A model generated the notes under the pieces. It did not search any database. It worked only from the letters and a program-made list of their open reading frames with translations, and was not told where the DNA came from. From positions 62,001-126,000 of the forward strand of contig NW_027417550.1 in NCBI RefSeq assembly GCF_009905375.1: a stretch of DNA of 64,000 bases. The letters run 5' to 3'. Positions 10,701 through 23,700 of this stretch are shown piece by piece. The position numbers and the translations under genes were made by a program. Numbering within the stretch: position 1 is the stretch's first letter; every line of letters starts with the position of its first letter. This DNA is from Apium graveolens (taxonomy: Eukaryota; Streptophyta; Magnoliopsida; Apiales; Apiaceae).

Positions 10701-13437
10701 TTAGGTAAAGACAATTTTTACATCTGCTTCTTCTCTAAGTTTATCCTTCAAGTGGTCAAGAATTTCAAGTTCTTCTATGATAGGTGTTCCACTTAGAGAT
10801 TCTACAAGTTTTTGTCTTGCTACCTTAGGATAACCATTGTCCAGAACCTCTAGGTAGAATCTTGAGAATCCACCAGCTCCGATGTTTAGAAATCTCCCAT
10901 CTTTAGAAATTCTGCTCATTCCTTTTGCTTTCAACTCTTCTAATCTTTTTATGAACATGTCTATTTCTTCATCATGCCTCCTTCTTCTTTCTTCAGCTTC
11001 AGCCTCATCTCTTTTCTTTGTTTCCTCCCTTTCAATCAACCATTTAGCTAGAGATTATCTCTATGCCCTTATAGCAGTATCCTTGTCCTTTAACAAACTT
11101 ATCACTCTCTTAATTTATGTGGGAGCCAAAGAATTCATAAAATTTTTGTTTAAAAGAGTGAATGTACCATCCTTAAAATAAATTCTAACTTCTCTCAGGG
11201 ATACAATCCAGACTCTAACAATTTTCTCAGCTAGATGTTGGAAATGGTCTTCATCTGAGATGCACCAATTTAGAGGTAGAAAGTCAGATTCTTTAAAGCA
11301 CTTCCAGATGGTCCTTTCAGTGACTTCCACTTTCTTTGCAGGCTTGACTTTCTTAGGCTTTCTCCCAACAGAGTTGTGCTTGAATTTTAGTGAAGGTTTG
11401 GCTAAAGGTAGGGTTGTCATTTTCTTGAGATTAGTTTGGCTTGAGGTGATTGGAATTTTTAGGAAAGAATTTGCTGTTTGTTTATACAGAAATTTTGGCT
11501 TAGATGGTTGAGAAGGTTTAATGTTTGAGATAGTTGATGTTGTAGGTTGAGCTGAGGTTTGAGTTGTTTGTGTTTGAATTTTAGGGTTTTCTGAGTTTCT
11601 GAATCATCATGAGGCTTTCTGCTCTTCCTCTCACCTCTTCTACTCCTTTCTTCATCTTTCTTGTCATCCTCCTTCTTCTTCTCTCCACCCTTGCTCCCAG
11701 ATGGCTTACTGGACTGACTAGGATTTGAGCCAAAAGGATTTTGATCATTCCTCTTCTGCTCATCATCATCCAAGTCATCCTTGTTGAACTGTGTTTAAGG
11801 CAAGTTGGCTTCTGCATTTTCCAGATATCTCCTCAATAGCTTTATCATTTCCATATCATCATTGTTCTTGTTTTTCTTAGCTTTTAAGCTAGTTCCTAGG
11901 ATCATGATAAGCTTCTTGTTGCTCATGACACACTGTTTAGGGATATTAAAATGTCTGAATTGTCTGGTGGTTGGATAGATGTATGCTATACCCTTGCTTG
12001 GCTGTAGATATGCTTCAGGAAAGGCAGCCAATTGAGTGTCTCTCAAATCAATTAATAGCCTGGTATCTTCACGAGTTATAGCTCTAACTTTGCTGATAAA
12101 GATATCTAACTCAGATGCCCTCCTTGAGATAAGGTAATTTAGGGACACCTGCATACATCTGTTTGTCCCAGAGTCATTTGCATTGATCACTATTCTGTTA
12201 TGCACTAAGTTGTCCTGATTGACCTTGATCACTCTTATGAAATTAATTGTATTGTCCAGATCCTTCTTAAATGTGAATTGATTATTATTGAGAGAGGCTT
12301 TTAAAGCTGTGAGTAGTTCATCAAACTCTCTTCTTAGACTAGGTCCTTCAGCAGCCCTAATAAGTCTCTTCATGTCAAGATCAACTTCTTTAGATTTTTT
12401 TCCTCACCCTGGACTTGATCAACTTCTTTAGCTTTATTTTCAGCACCCTGAACTTGTTGTTGAGATGAACTTGATCGTGTCAACCTAGCCTCTATCTCCC
12501 CCTTAGTCTTGTTGACAGGCATTAGAAGGAGATTAGGGATTTCATGCCTTACTTGTTCAGGAAAAGAAGGTAGTGGTATGTTGAGTTTACCCATGATGGC
12601 TCCCAAAGCTATAGAATTATGCTTTTGAAGATGCTTATGGGAGTCCACCAGGATTTGGATATCTGTTTGTTGGCTCTTGACAAGAGATGTCAAAGTCTGA
12701 ACTTGTGCAGTGAGAGAAGAGTTGAAGTCTTGCAATGCTGTGACTTGACCCTGTAGAGACTAAATTTGCAGATTTTTTGAAGTGGATCTAGTCTGATAAG
12801 AGCTGCTAGATGTGCCAAAGTGTTCTTCTACATCCTGCTTGATCCCTTTCATCAACAAAGATGAAGGCTTAAATCTGCTTTGGTGAAGTTGATCCAGCTG
12901 GACCTTGATCTCATTTGAGTGTGTATTTTGTTGCTGGACCACTGTATGGAGATTGACGAAAGATAGTTTGAGGTTTTTGACTTCCTTCTCAATAGAGTCA
13001 AGATCCATCCTAGCCATTTGCTCAGTAAAATGCTTGAATTTGGAAGAGATCTTCTCTTGAGATGGTATGATCTTGTCCATTTTCTAATTCACCAGTTTTC
13101 TGATTCTGTCTTCATGACCAGTAAGCTTGATTTCAAGAGCCTTACCAAACAGATGAAATGCTTTGACCTGAGCTTTGTATACATCTGTAATGGCATCATA
13201 GACAGCTTCCGGACTCAAGTCTTTTGCATTGTTGTCCAGAATAGTAACATACTCTTCTCTGGATCTTGGGAGAACTTGATTCATCTCTAAGGCAAAATCA
13301 TCAGACAGCCATGCATCCATATTTCCATCTTGCTCAGCATCATTGGCAATTTTCTCCTTTTGCTCCTCAACCTCTTCATTGTAAGCAAGCATGATAGCTT
13401 GATAGTCCTGGTTGCTCATATTTGAAGTCAGGAGATG
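10701..13437 (-). pseudogene. Element A env-like region, C-terminal half (broken)
   Basis: Overlapping minus-strand reading frames (13419-13084, 13080-12760, 12735-12370, 12373-11795, 11817-11459, 11420-11115, 11039-10701) carry coiled-coil, Gln/Lys/Glu-rich sequence ending shortly before the polypurine tract. Frame changes and stops between them show decay. It continues the region at 25434-23869, from which insertion B separated it. A KTKGEIE segment near 12,490-12,505 is encoded by a GGGGGAGA purine run, matching the KKGEK site of D, E and G. Function unknown. Such a downstream ORF is known from the SIRE lineage and is often called envelope-like, but nothing here proves an envelope role. 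Confidence 0.7.
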
Positions 13438-13823
13438 CTATGTGTAACGCCCTCCAAACCCGAGTCAGAAGTTTGGGGCTCACAACACACACACACACAA
13501 TATATAAACATGTATATAAAATATTATATATATTGAGCCTTCTTTTCACAATCATGGGTCGCAACAGGTTCAAGTATGAAAACATGCCACAACCTTATCC
13601 TTTATTACATTATACCAAATCCCAACTAGTTCACCTTACAACTGGTAATGATATCGTTGTTACAATATTGCATAACTCACCTACACTATAAAGCTCCTTC
13701 TAGTTCGATCCAATTTAACCGGAAACCCTAGCTCGCATATTAGACAGGGAATCCTCATTATCAACACTTTCTTCTTCAACTGTTGAAAACATAAAAAGGT
13801 TTACAAGAGTGAGCTAACTAGCT

Positions 13824-15271
13824 GATAAGTGGATTTTATATCCACTTGGAATTCTTTATTACAAGCTTAAATTGGTGTTTTGGACTCAAGTTGTTGGTAT
13901 TTTGATGTGTTTTTGTGTTAATGCATTTCAGGTATCAGTTAAATGAAGAAAAGAGCTTTTAAAGGAAATATGATTAAAAGTGATCAGAATTGGAAGCCAA
14001 GGCCATTTTCAAGTTGTAGAGAATCTCAATAGCTTCGCGTGGGCAGTTGAATCGCCTAATTCTGACGAGTAGAACTCAAGTTATGGCCAAAACAAGATTC
14101 ATCAGAATATTTTTCCCAGTCAGTAGCTGAGCGCCCGCTCAGAGAGCTGAGCGCCCGCTCAGGAGAGCTGAGCGGCCGCTTAGGGCGCGGCTGATCACTG
14201 ATTTCGCTGAAAAAGCCTTTTTTTGAGTAGAATTTGACGATTTTAAGGGTCCAGGTCCACTAGGGGCGTATATATACTTAAAAAAAAAGGGTTTTCATCA
14301 TCCGGGAAGATTGGGATACCAAGGAGAAGACGTAGAAGTACAGAACAACTCCAAAAAAGAAGATCTTGTTTTCAACTTGTGATTCTTTGAATTAGTTGTA
14401 ACTTTGGATGCTCGTTTTCGTTCTTGTTGAACCTAGATCTCGTTTATTCGTACTTTGATTATTATTTAGTTTATTAAGACCTTGTTTATACCATGCTTTC
14501 ATTGGAACCCATGGTGACGATGAGTTCGATTATGGGCTAATCGTTGTCATGGGATTCTAGCGGATTTACATATGGATTTCAATAATTAATTGTTTCGATA
14601 TCTTGGTGTGTGGTGATTGTATGATATCCTAGTATTGGTTGTGCTTATTCGTCCTATGTGCGTAGCTAACATATAAGATAGCGTGTTAATCTCTATTGAA
14701 GCGACAGTGAATATAGAGGTTTAGAACTTGCCATGCTAGCATAGGTTCTTGTATAACTCTAACCGTTTTACTTGCCCTATGTAATCAAGATAGATAACTT
14801 GTTCTTAAACCGTTATGTTGTCAAATTCTATAGACATATAGGGTCTCAATATAATTGGTGCCTATTCAGCTTCTAACTCTTTTGTGGATGTCTGGTAGAA
14901 TGGTACTCGTGCAATGAAAGTTGGCGTTTATCAGTTTCGTGTTATCTGATTAGTGTCATCACCATCATATGCTAAGGTTAAGAACAATGACTTTGAATGA
15001 AGTATTTAATGAAGTTAGGATCCCATGTTTGTCATATATAGTAATTCAACTTCAATTCTCTTAGTTAATGTTATTTAGTATAATCTCTTAGTTTAATAAA
15101 AACCCAATTTGTTATTTGTCTTAGCATTGAGCAATAACCATACATTGTTGCATAGGTGCATAAATTGAACTTAACCTAAACCAGTCTCTGTGGGAACGAA
15201 TCTGATTTATATCTTATACTACTTGCGAACGCGTATACTTGCGTGAATATTAGCGTATTTTCGCCCTAACA
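13824..15271 (+). repeat. 5' LTR of element C
   Basis: 1,448 bases, TG...CA. Contains three tandem copies of a GC-rich near-perfect palindrome (14127-14142, 14147-14162, 14168-14183, core CTGAGCGCCCGCTCAG). The sequence near 14265-14290 (GCGTATATATACTTAAAAAA) is a possible TATA region. Confidence 0.92.
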
Positions 15272-15277
15272 AGTTTT

Positions 15278-15295
15278 TGGCGCCGCTGCCGGGGA
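15278..15295 (+). promoter_or_regulatory. Primer-binding site of element C (tRNA-Asp)
   Basis: TGGCGCCGCTGCCGGGGA lies 6 bases after the 5' LTR. It differs from the usual Athila/Tat primer site by about one base (GCTGCC for GTTGCC). Confidence 0.85.
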
Positions 15296-15407
15296 CTCGG
15301 TGTTAATTTTTAGTTTATGTGCTTGTCATCAGTGGTCGTTAAAGTTCATTGACTCGGATTCTTTTACTTTCACAGTTTATTTGTTTGTGTTTCAGGTACT
15401 CATTACA

Positions 15408-17186
15408 ATGGGAGATCCAGCAGCACGAACGAAAGCCTTGATGGATTTTTCTCAACCCAAGATCAATGACATTCAATCTAGCATTGTCCGGCCAGCTATC
15501 ACAGCTAATACCTTTGAGATCAAGCCTGGCATAATTCAATGGGTACAGACTTCAGTCCAGTTTGGGGGTTCTCCAACGGAAGATCCCAATACACACATTA
15601 GGGATTTCATTGAAATATGCGACACCTTCAAGTTCAACGGTATTTCTGAAGATGCTGTGAAGCTGAGACTGTTCCCATTCTCTCTGAAGGACAAGGCTAA
15701 GAGCTGGTTACACTCTCTACCAGCTGGTTCGATTACTACTTGGGAAGATCTTGCTCAGAAGTTTCTTACTAAATTCTTCCCTATGGCGAAGACAGCTGCA
15801 CTCATGAATGCTATTACTCAATTTGCGCAGCAAACGGGAGAATCACTAAGTGAAGCTTGGGAGCGCTACAAGGAGATGCTTAGGAAGTGTCCTCATCATG
15901 GAATTCCTGATTGGATGAACATCACTTGTTTTTACAATGGGTTAGGAGCACAGTCCAGACCCATGCTCGATGCAGCATTAGGCGGAGCATTATGGACAAA
16001 GAGCTATAAGGAAGCTTATGATCTAATTGAACTGATGGCTGCTAATGAATATCAGTATCCAACCCAGAGATATCCACAGGGCAAGGTAGCAGGAGTTCTT
16101 GAAGTGGATACAGCTACGGCTATCACTGCTCAACTAAAGGCGTTGTCTATGAAGATCGATTCTCTGGCTAACTATGGTGTTAAGCAGATAATTAGTATTT
16201 GTGAGCTGTGTGCAGGTCCGCATGCGACAGAACAATGCGCTATATCTAGCGACTCATCTCAGTTTGTGAGCAACTTTCAGAGATCGCAGCAACCAGTTCC
16301 AGACACTTATCATCCTGACAACTGGAATCATCCTAACTTCAGCTGGAGCAACAATCAGAATGCGATGCAACAGCCATTCCAGCAGTTTGCAAATAAGCTA
16401 TTTAACCCTCCTGGTTTTCAGCAACAATTTACACCAAGACAACAACTCCAACTTCAACAACAAACTAATGATACAGGTCTATCTTCGAATGAAAAATATG
16501 AATTGGAGGAGTTGAGGCTTATGTACAAAAACCAGGCTCTTATATGCCAAAGCCAGGCTGTTTCTATCCAGAATCTGGAGAACCAAATAGGGCAAATTGC
16601 TAATGCCTTATTGAATCGACCACCAGGAACGCTTCCTAGTTATACAAAAACAAATCCAGGCAAGAGGGAAGTTGAAGAACAGGTGAACGCCATCACCTTA
16701 AGGTCTGGAAAGGTCGCAAGCCCCCAAGTTCAGCAAGACGAAGAGCCAGAAAAATCTCAAAATTCAGAAAATACAGTTGTGGCTGAAGAAGATGTGCAGA
16801 AGGAAGTAGAGGTGGAACTAAGGAAGACTACTGTGGAACACACTCCTCCTGAGGGTAATACAGGGGAGAAACAGATTTATCCTCCACCTCCTTTTCCTAA
16901 AAGTCTGCAGAAGAAAAAGCTGGATAAACAGTTTGAGAAGTTTCTGGAGGTGTTCAAGAAACTTCATATCAACATACCTTTCGCTGAAGCTCTTGAACAG
17001 ATGCCTAGCTATGCGAGGTTTATGAAAGGTATTCTCTCTCGGAAAGTGAAGCTCGATGACTTAGAGACCGTTGCTCTAACGGAGGAATGCAGTGCTGTGC
17101 TACAACAGAAGTTGCCTCCGAAGCTTAAAGATCCTGGAAGCTTCACTATTCCTTGGAAACTTGTCGTTCGACAAGTGTTTATGTGA
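15408..17186 (+). CDS. Element C Gag (Athila-like), 592 aa
   Basis: Capsid polyprotein of a Ty3/gypsy element. It forms virus-like particles that package the RNA. I chose the ATG at 15408 (MGDPAARTKAL) over the open frame upstream because the bases before it look like leader (TTTCAG then GTACTC). Residues about 25-240 contain a retrotransposon-gag domain with Trp-rich motifs (SWLHSLPAGS, WERYKEMLRKCP). A CX2C...H...C-like segment (CELCAGPHATEQC) lies near residue 265. A Gln-rich stretch follows, then a coiled coil and a Pro-rich tail. The frame ends with an aberrant tail (VVRQVFM) caused by a frameshift just before the protease. Everything up to there is open. Confidence 0.88.
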   Translation: MGDPAARTKALMDFSQPKINDIQSSIVRPAITANTFEIKPGIIQWVQTSVQFGGSPTEDPNTHIRDFIEICDTFKFNGISEDAVKLRLFPFSLKDKAKSWLHSLPAGSITTWEDLAQKFLTKFFPMAKTAALMNAITQFAQQTGESLSEAWERYKEMLRKCPHHGIPDWMNITCFYNGLGAQSRPMLDAALGGALWTKSYKEAYDLIELMAANEYQYPTQRYPQGKVAGVLEVDTATAITAQLKALSMKIDSLANYGVKQIISICELCAGPHATEQCAISSDSSQFVSNFQRSQQPVPDTYHPDNWNHPNFSWSNNQNAMQQPFQQFANKLFNPPGFQQQFTPRQQLQLQQQTNDTGLSSNEKYELEELRLMYKNQALICQSQAVSIQNLENQIGQIANALLNRPPGTLPSYTKTNPGKREVEEQVNAITLRSGKVASPQVQQDEEPEKSQNSENTVVAEEDVQKEVEVELRKTTVEHTPPEGNTGEKQIYPPPPFPKSLQKKKLDKQFEKFLEVFKKLHINIPFAEALEQMPSYARFMKGILSRKVKLDDLETVALTEECSAVLQQKLPPKLKDPGSFTIPWKLVVRQVFM

Positions 17187-18015
17187 TTTATGAGCTAGCA
17201 TCAATCTGATGCCCTTATCAATCTTCAAGAAGCTTGGTCTGCCTGAGCCGAAACCAACATACATGTCATTGCAACTAGCTGACCGTTCCATCGCTTATCC
17301 ACGAGGTATAGTGGAGGATGTCTTGGTCAAGGTGGATAAACTCTTCTTCCCTGCTGACTTTGTAATTCTTGATTTCGAGGAAGATAAGAAGATTCCCATT
17401 ATATTGAGAAGACCATTCTTGGCTACAGGCCGAACTATGATCGATGTGCAAAAAGGAGAGCTTACGTTTCATGATCAGAAGGTCACTTTCAATGTGTTCA
17501 AGGAAATAAAATTACCCACAGCTAAAGAGGAGTGCTTTAAAGTAGAGCAAATTCAGGTTTTGAATGCACCTCTGTGGAAGAGGAAGTTGGATGTGCCATT
17601 CGATTCTCTTGGGTTAGCAGAGCTGAAATTTTCTCGAGACCGTCTCGAGCCATCTATTGAAGATGTTTCCACACTTGAGCTTCACCCACTACCATATCAC
17701 TTGAGTTATTCATTCTTAGGTGCACCCCCTGACAAGGGGTTGGGATATATCTTTGATGATGTAGAGGGTAGCCGAACGGATCCTCCAGTGCCTATAGAGG
17801 GTTCTTCTCATGTGCAGCAGGTAGTTAATAGGACTTGTGTTGGTGATGAGCAGTACAGGCGAGTAATTAGGCGTATGGAGGCCATGCACGACATTCACCG
17901 TCATTTTGCTGAAGATTTGACACATGTTTTCGGTACTATTTTCCGAGACACTAGTGGCGAGGTTGATTGGCCACCTGATCCTCCACCCGATGAGGGTGAA
18001 TCTCCCGCTAATTAG
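17140..18015 (+). pseudogene. Element C aspartic protease, frameshifted and nonsense-mutated, fused to a pol-deletion tail
   Basis: After a frameshift near 17150-17170 the protease frame resumes, but its catalytic DLGAS motif reads DL-stop-AS: the Gly codon is TGA at about 17190-17195. Downstream, 17209-18015 is open and shows retropepsin features (INLMP, ADRSIAYPRGIVEDVLVKV, ILRRPFLATG). Near residue 165 the sequence (LPYHLSYSFLGA), which normally leads into RT, jumps to an acidic Pro-rich tail ending PDPPPDEGE. RT, RNase H and integrase are therefore deleted. The protease cannot be made in active form from this copy. Confidence 0.8.
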
Positions 18016-19252
18016 GTATGCCTGAAATCCTTATTATTGCCTTCAATGAGGACATTGAAAATTTTAAGTTTGGGGGTGATAATGTAAGGATTAGTAGTGT
18101 GTGTCCATATAGATTCATATAGATTTATGTTGCATGTTTAGTTGTAGTTCATTCATATTTTTGTATGATTGTTCATTTAGGACATATTTGTTTGTTTTTA
18201 TATAATTTCATATAGTTGCATTTGCATGCATATTTAGCATGATCCCTTAAGATGAACTATGATATTGGATAAGTTGATGTTGATTTGAGTGTGGTGATGA
18301 GGAATAGAGGGATGTTTAAGTCTTAATGAATTGATTTGCATGCCAGAAATAAATATTTTCACAAAGTCTTATAGGGTTGCTTTTGATCTAGATCATGATC
18401 ATACTTGTTTGTTGTTGAGATTTAATCACTTGGTTATATTTAGAATTTGTGATATTCTCGTAGTGACGTAAAAACACTGATTCTTTTTATCTGGAGAAAA
18501 ACTTGGATTTCATTGCTAGTTGTTGTAAGACTAGGTGTCAAATGGCTAGTAGCCGGCTCATATTTTTATGAGTAGTCTAGGGTTGAATGAGATGGAGCGA
18601 AACGCACTCATTCAGAAAGTGTTGAAAAAAAAGGAAAAAAAAAAGAAAAAAGAGAAAAAAAAAGAAAGAAAAAAAGTATGTGTTTATGCACAATTGATCA
18701 AGAGTGAGCTCTTTAATACTCGAGTTATTAAGTTCTAGGGGACTTTGTGCCTAGTGACCTAAGGCTTTTATAGTCTGGGATCCGCTAACCTAACGCTCGC
18801 TACATGAGTATTATTGTATAAGTCTTTTGGGACCTCATTCATTGCACGATCAAATAAGCATCTTTGCTATGTGTTCAATAATAATGTGAATCCTTGTATA
18901 ACTCTAGTAGAAAGGAGGTGTTGTGAGTCATAATGCATTTATTGTCTATTCTGTTTATAAACTTTTGATTGTTTCGATGATAGATAAGTTATGGTTATTG
19001 ATCTAGTATCGAGAGTATATCTGTTAAGCATCCACACCCGCACGTTTCTGGTTTGTGAGTTGGTTGTGGGATTTATTTGAACTCTGTTTCAAGTTATTGC
19101 ATTCTTAGAGGCATTGGCTTATTCATTTGGTTATGGTTATTCTGAGGGAATCGATTGCATTGTCATTTAGTTGCATTCATGTAGTTGCATTCATGCATTA
19201 GGTTTGTTTTGTAGTTTTGAGTCTGTTTATGCTTGAGGACAAGCATCGATTC
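18016..19252 (+). other. Element C 3' non-coding region
   Basis: No supported ORF. It contains an internal polypurine-like phrase AAGTTTGGGGG at about 18065-18076, an A-rich purine run at about 18630-18675, and a phrase (GAGGACAAGC) at about 19236-19246 that commonly precedes the polypurine tract in Athila-type elements. Confidence 0.6.
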
Positions 19253-19265
19253 AAGTTTGGGGGTA
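19253..19265 (+). promoter_or_regulatory. Polypurine tract of element C
   Basis: AAGTTTGGGGGTA lies directly before the 3' LTR start TGATAAG. A near copy lies about 1.2 kb upstream. Confidence 0.8.
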
Positions 19266-20711
19266 TGATAAGTGGATTTTATATCCACTTGGAATGCTTT
19301 ATTACAAGCTTAAATTGGTGTTTTGGACTCAAGTTGTTGGTATTTTGATGTGTTTTTGTGTTAATGCATTTCAAGTATCAGTTAAATGAAGAAAAGAGCT
19401 TTTAAAGGAAATATGATTAAAAGTGATCAGAATTGGAAGCCAAGGCCATTGTCAAGTTGTAGAGAATCTCAATAGCTTCGCGTGGGCAGTTGAATCGCCT
19501 AATTCTGACGAGTAGAACTCAAGTTATGGCCAAAACAAGATTCATCAGAATATTTTTCCCAGTCAGTAGCTGAGCGCCCGCTCAGAGAGCTGAGCGCCCG
19601 CTCAGGGCGCGGCTGGTCGCTGATTTCGCTGAAAAAGCCTTTTTTGAGTAGAATTTGACGATTTTAAGGGTCCAGGTCCACTAGGGGCGTATATATACTT
19701 AAAAAAAGGGTTTTCATCATTCGTGAAGATTGGGATACCAAGGAGAAGACGTAGAAGTACAGAACAACTCCGAAAAAGAAGATCTTGTTTTCAACTTGTG
19801 ATTCTTTGAATTAGTTGTAACTTTGGATGCTCGTTTTCGTTCTTGTTGAACCTAGATCTCGTTTATTCGTACTTTGATTATTATTTAGTTTATTAAGACC
19901 TTGTTTATACCATGCTTTCATTGGAACCCATGGTGACGATGAGTTCGATTATGGGCTAATCGTTGTCATGGGATTCTAGCGGATTTACTTATGGATTTCA
20001 ATAATTAATTGTTTCGATATCTTGGTGTATGGTGATTGTATGATATCCTAGTATTGGTTGTGCTTATTCATCTTATGTGCGTAGCTAACATATAAGATAG
20101 CGTGTTAATCTCTATTGAAGCGACAGTGAATATAGAGGTTTAGAACTTGCCATGCTAGCATAGGTTCTTGTATGTGTATACATGATTCGTAGGTAACTCT
20201 AACCGTTTTACTTGCCCTATGTAATCAAGATAGATAACTTGTTCTTAAACCGTTATGTTGTCAAATTCTATAGACATATAGGGTCTCAATATAATTGGTG
20301 CCTATTCAGCTTCTATCTCTTTTGTGGATGTCTGGTAGAATGGTACTCATGCAATGAAAGTTGGCGTTTATCAGTTTCGTGTTATCTGATTAGTGTCATC
20401 ACCATCACATGCTAAGGTTAAGAACAATGACTTTGAATGAAGTATTTAATGAAGTTAGGATCCCATGTTTGTCATATATAGTAATTCAACTTCAATTCTC
20501 TTAGTTAATGTTATTTAGTATAATCTCTTAGTTTAATAAAAACCCAATTTGTTATTTGTCTTAGCATTGAGCGATAACCATACATTGTTGCATAGGTGCA
20601 TAAATTGAACTTAACCTAAACCAGTCTCTGTGGGAACGAATCTGATTTATATCTTATACTACTTGCGAACGCGTATACTTGCGTGAATATTAGCGTATTT
20701 TCGCCCTAACA
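19266..20711 (+). repeat. 3' LTR of element C
   Basis: 1,446 bases, nearly identical to the 5' LTR. It has two rather than three copies of the GC-rich palindrome (19570-19585, 19590-19605) and an extra stretch of about 20 bases near 20172-20194. Confidence 0.92.
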
Positions 20712-20716
20712 CTAGC

Positions 20717-23700
20717 TCAGCAAGTTATAATAGAAATAACCGAGGTTAAACAATAACCAATTGAAATGATTTAAAAAAATCAAGTTTCTGAATAAGCAAT
20801 GATTAGAATTGGATATTCACTTTTCATTTTAAAAACCAATGTTAGGCTGCTGATCAGTCACGTACTAACCCCGAGCAAGGCTCCCAGCTTTGCTCTATAA
20901 ACTGGATCCAAGGCACGCATTGGCCTATTATGACCACGAATCTGGTCCACATTTATAAAACCATCAAATTCTAAAACAATTCAATATTATAACCAATGTA
21001 ATTCAATAAGCTGAATCATAAACAACATTTTTCTTGAAACATAGGGTGATTCACAATACCATGAAGGTATAACAAGAAATTCAAAAAGATTGGCTTTCAA
21101 TCAAGGAAAGAATCAGAAAGTAGAAGACCAAGGTTCAAGGGTTACAAGGATTGGTCTTCTGTTAAACACGGAATAAGGGTTGGTATGTCAAGCAATTTAA
21201 TATCAGAATTCAGTATATGGTAGATATGTATTTGTGGAGTAGTATCGTATGTGTCTGGCTCGTATCTGAGAATTCAACAATCAATGGTTTATGAAGAATA
21301 AAGCTTATGGCTCAAGATTAATAAGAATCAGGGTTCAAGGTTAACTGGTTTAAAGTGCTTGCAGTATAAAACATGAGTTATTTTGAATAATAACGACATA
21401 TTATGAAATAGTTCAAAAATATTTGCAATCTATCTCGAAAAAGGTTCAGAAGTACTTGCCTTATCAGCGAAGATTTCCACTTTACTTGTACTCATCTAAT
21501 AGTTTTACTCATCAACCATTTTCCTTCCCTTTCTATGCCTTGCTTCTATTTATCAACCACTTGCATTCTCTTTCTACGCTTCGATTCTATTTATGGATCA
21601 CTGGTTTCCTTTTTTATGCCTTGCTGACTCTGCTAGGCATCACAAGTACCTATTAATTATTCATACTCATATTATTCTAATCGTCACATAGACGTCATAA
21701 GCTTTTATCTACCCTTTGTTTTACCCAAATCCGATTTACGGATTGAAAGTTACGACTAAAACAGTCAAACAACAACCACATAGGCATATAACACATCAAT
21801 CAGATAGCACGTAGCACATAACACACAAGAGATTTGATCAAAATAATTTTTAAAAGAAGATTCTGGGTCAAAATGATTTTCCAGGTATTTATTATGAATT
21901 TTTAAACATTTTTCGGAAGTAAAACGGGTCTCCGAATTATTTTATAATTAAATAATATGGTTCGAACACCCGAATCTGACTTTAAAATAATTTTATAATA
22001 ATTATCGAGCCTTTAAAATAATTTAAAATAGTATTTTAAAGCTCAAAACTATTTTTCAAAATTTTTAAATCAATTTTAAATAATTAAATCCAATTAAATA
22101 AGTAATTAAAATCAATTAATAAATAATTAAACTAATTAATCAATTAATATTTAAATCAATTGACTAGTTAATTAATTAATTAATTATTAACTAAAATTAA
22201 TTAAATAAATAATTTAGATTTATTTTTGAATAACAAAAAGGAATTTTGGAATTAAAATAATGATTTGTGAAATTTTTAAATATTAAAAACCATTTTTCTG
22301 AAATTAAAATAAAAGGAAGTATAATTTTTGAAAGTTTAGGAAAAAGGAATCCAGAATTTGCAAGTTTTGCAAACTATAGGGACTGAATTGTATAACCTAA
22401 AAGTCATGGGGGTAGTAGTGGAATTTTCTACCTCCTTCCCCACCTCTGTCAACTCCGGCGGCCGGCAGCCATAGCCGCCGCCTGGAGCTTTTTCCGGCCA
22501 ACGGAAACTGACCCAGAACAACACAAGATTCACGGGTTCTGTTCGCTTCAACGTCAGGTACTCATCTGTACAACCATTTTCAACAACCAGTGCACGATTT
22601 GACCGGAAAATCGGGCCAAAGGTTCGCCGCCGTTCGTGCTTCGAACTCCGGCGAAGTCTTTCCTGGCACCCTCTGTTAACCTACTACATACCAATCAAAT
22701 CGTCTTTGGACGATCTACAAGCTGGTAACATCAATTTTAAACAATAACCCTTAAACCGGAAATACCCAATTTTCAATTTAGAACATTCATATCAAGAACC
22801 CTAATTTTTATTTTCAAGAATCAAACCACCTTTTCTACATGTTATTGAACTCGGTTTTTGACATATAATATACCAAATTGACCAGAAAAATATTATCTAC
22901 ATGATGAAATCATCAAATTATATCAACAACATCAAGAAAAAATTTTCATAATTTATTCTTTAATTAATTCATAATAAATTAATTAAATAACAAAAATACC
23001 TTGATTTCTGCGTAAAAACGGATGATTGATTATGAAAGTACTTTTCGAGAGCTTCATTTTGATATATTGCACGCCCGAATCGGAGTTCGATAACGCCTTC
23101 GTTCGTACGTTTGATTCTCAAGAACACGATATTAATTCGACATTTTCCCTGTATTTTATGGGGTTTTACTGACTGATTATGATTATACGAATAAAATGAA
23201 ATAATAAAAGGGCTATATATATTTTTGGAATATTGGTTCATTTTGGATCGTTTTGGATCGATAAATTAGTTACTTAGGCGCTAAGTAACTGTAAAAATGA
23301 TACGATTTAATACCCGTATTGGATAATTATCCAAACCGGGCTTCTTATAAAAACTTTATACGAAAATAACATAATATTATCCCGTACTTTGAGAATACGG
23401 GTTTTGTTGATTCACCGAAATGATTATCGTATCGAAAATTTTACACCGGGTCGCGCACGGTTCAAACCGTAATTCGAATTGAAAAAGTCAAAACACCAAA
23501 AATGTCCGGAATTACGAGATTAGGTTAGAAAGGAGTTTTTGGAAAATTTTTGGGTTGTAAAAACGTAAAAATGGTTGAAGTTGGACGATTCCCGGCATTA
23601 TAAAATAATTTTATAATTTTTCATAAAATAATTAATAAATTCATAAATCAATATAAAATCATATAACAGTCCAAAAAATATCGGAAAAATACCGTAATTA

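Larger units (their letters stand above)
13824..20711 (+). mobile_element. Element C: non-autonomous Athila-like Ty3/gypsy retrotransposon, 6.9 kb
   Basis: LTRs 13824-15271 and 19266-20711 start TGATAAG and end CCTAACA, with a perfect TSD CTAGC (13819-13823 and 20712-20716). The primer site matches tRNA-Asp, as in the Athila/Tat lineage. It carries an intact gag and part of a protease but no RT, RNase H or integrase. LTRs differ at about 1% by eye plus two indels, so insertion is recent although the element cannot move alone. Confidence 0.92.

Noticed and set aside
18630..18680. A-rich run as the tail of a LINE or processed transcript
   Set aside because: It lies within element C, with no target duplication or reverse-transcribed body next to it; it is simply part of C's non-coding region.
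22336..22551. Minus-strand ORF in the GC-richer island of element B
   Set aside because: Short, without recognisable domain, inside non-coding LTR-like sequence.
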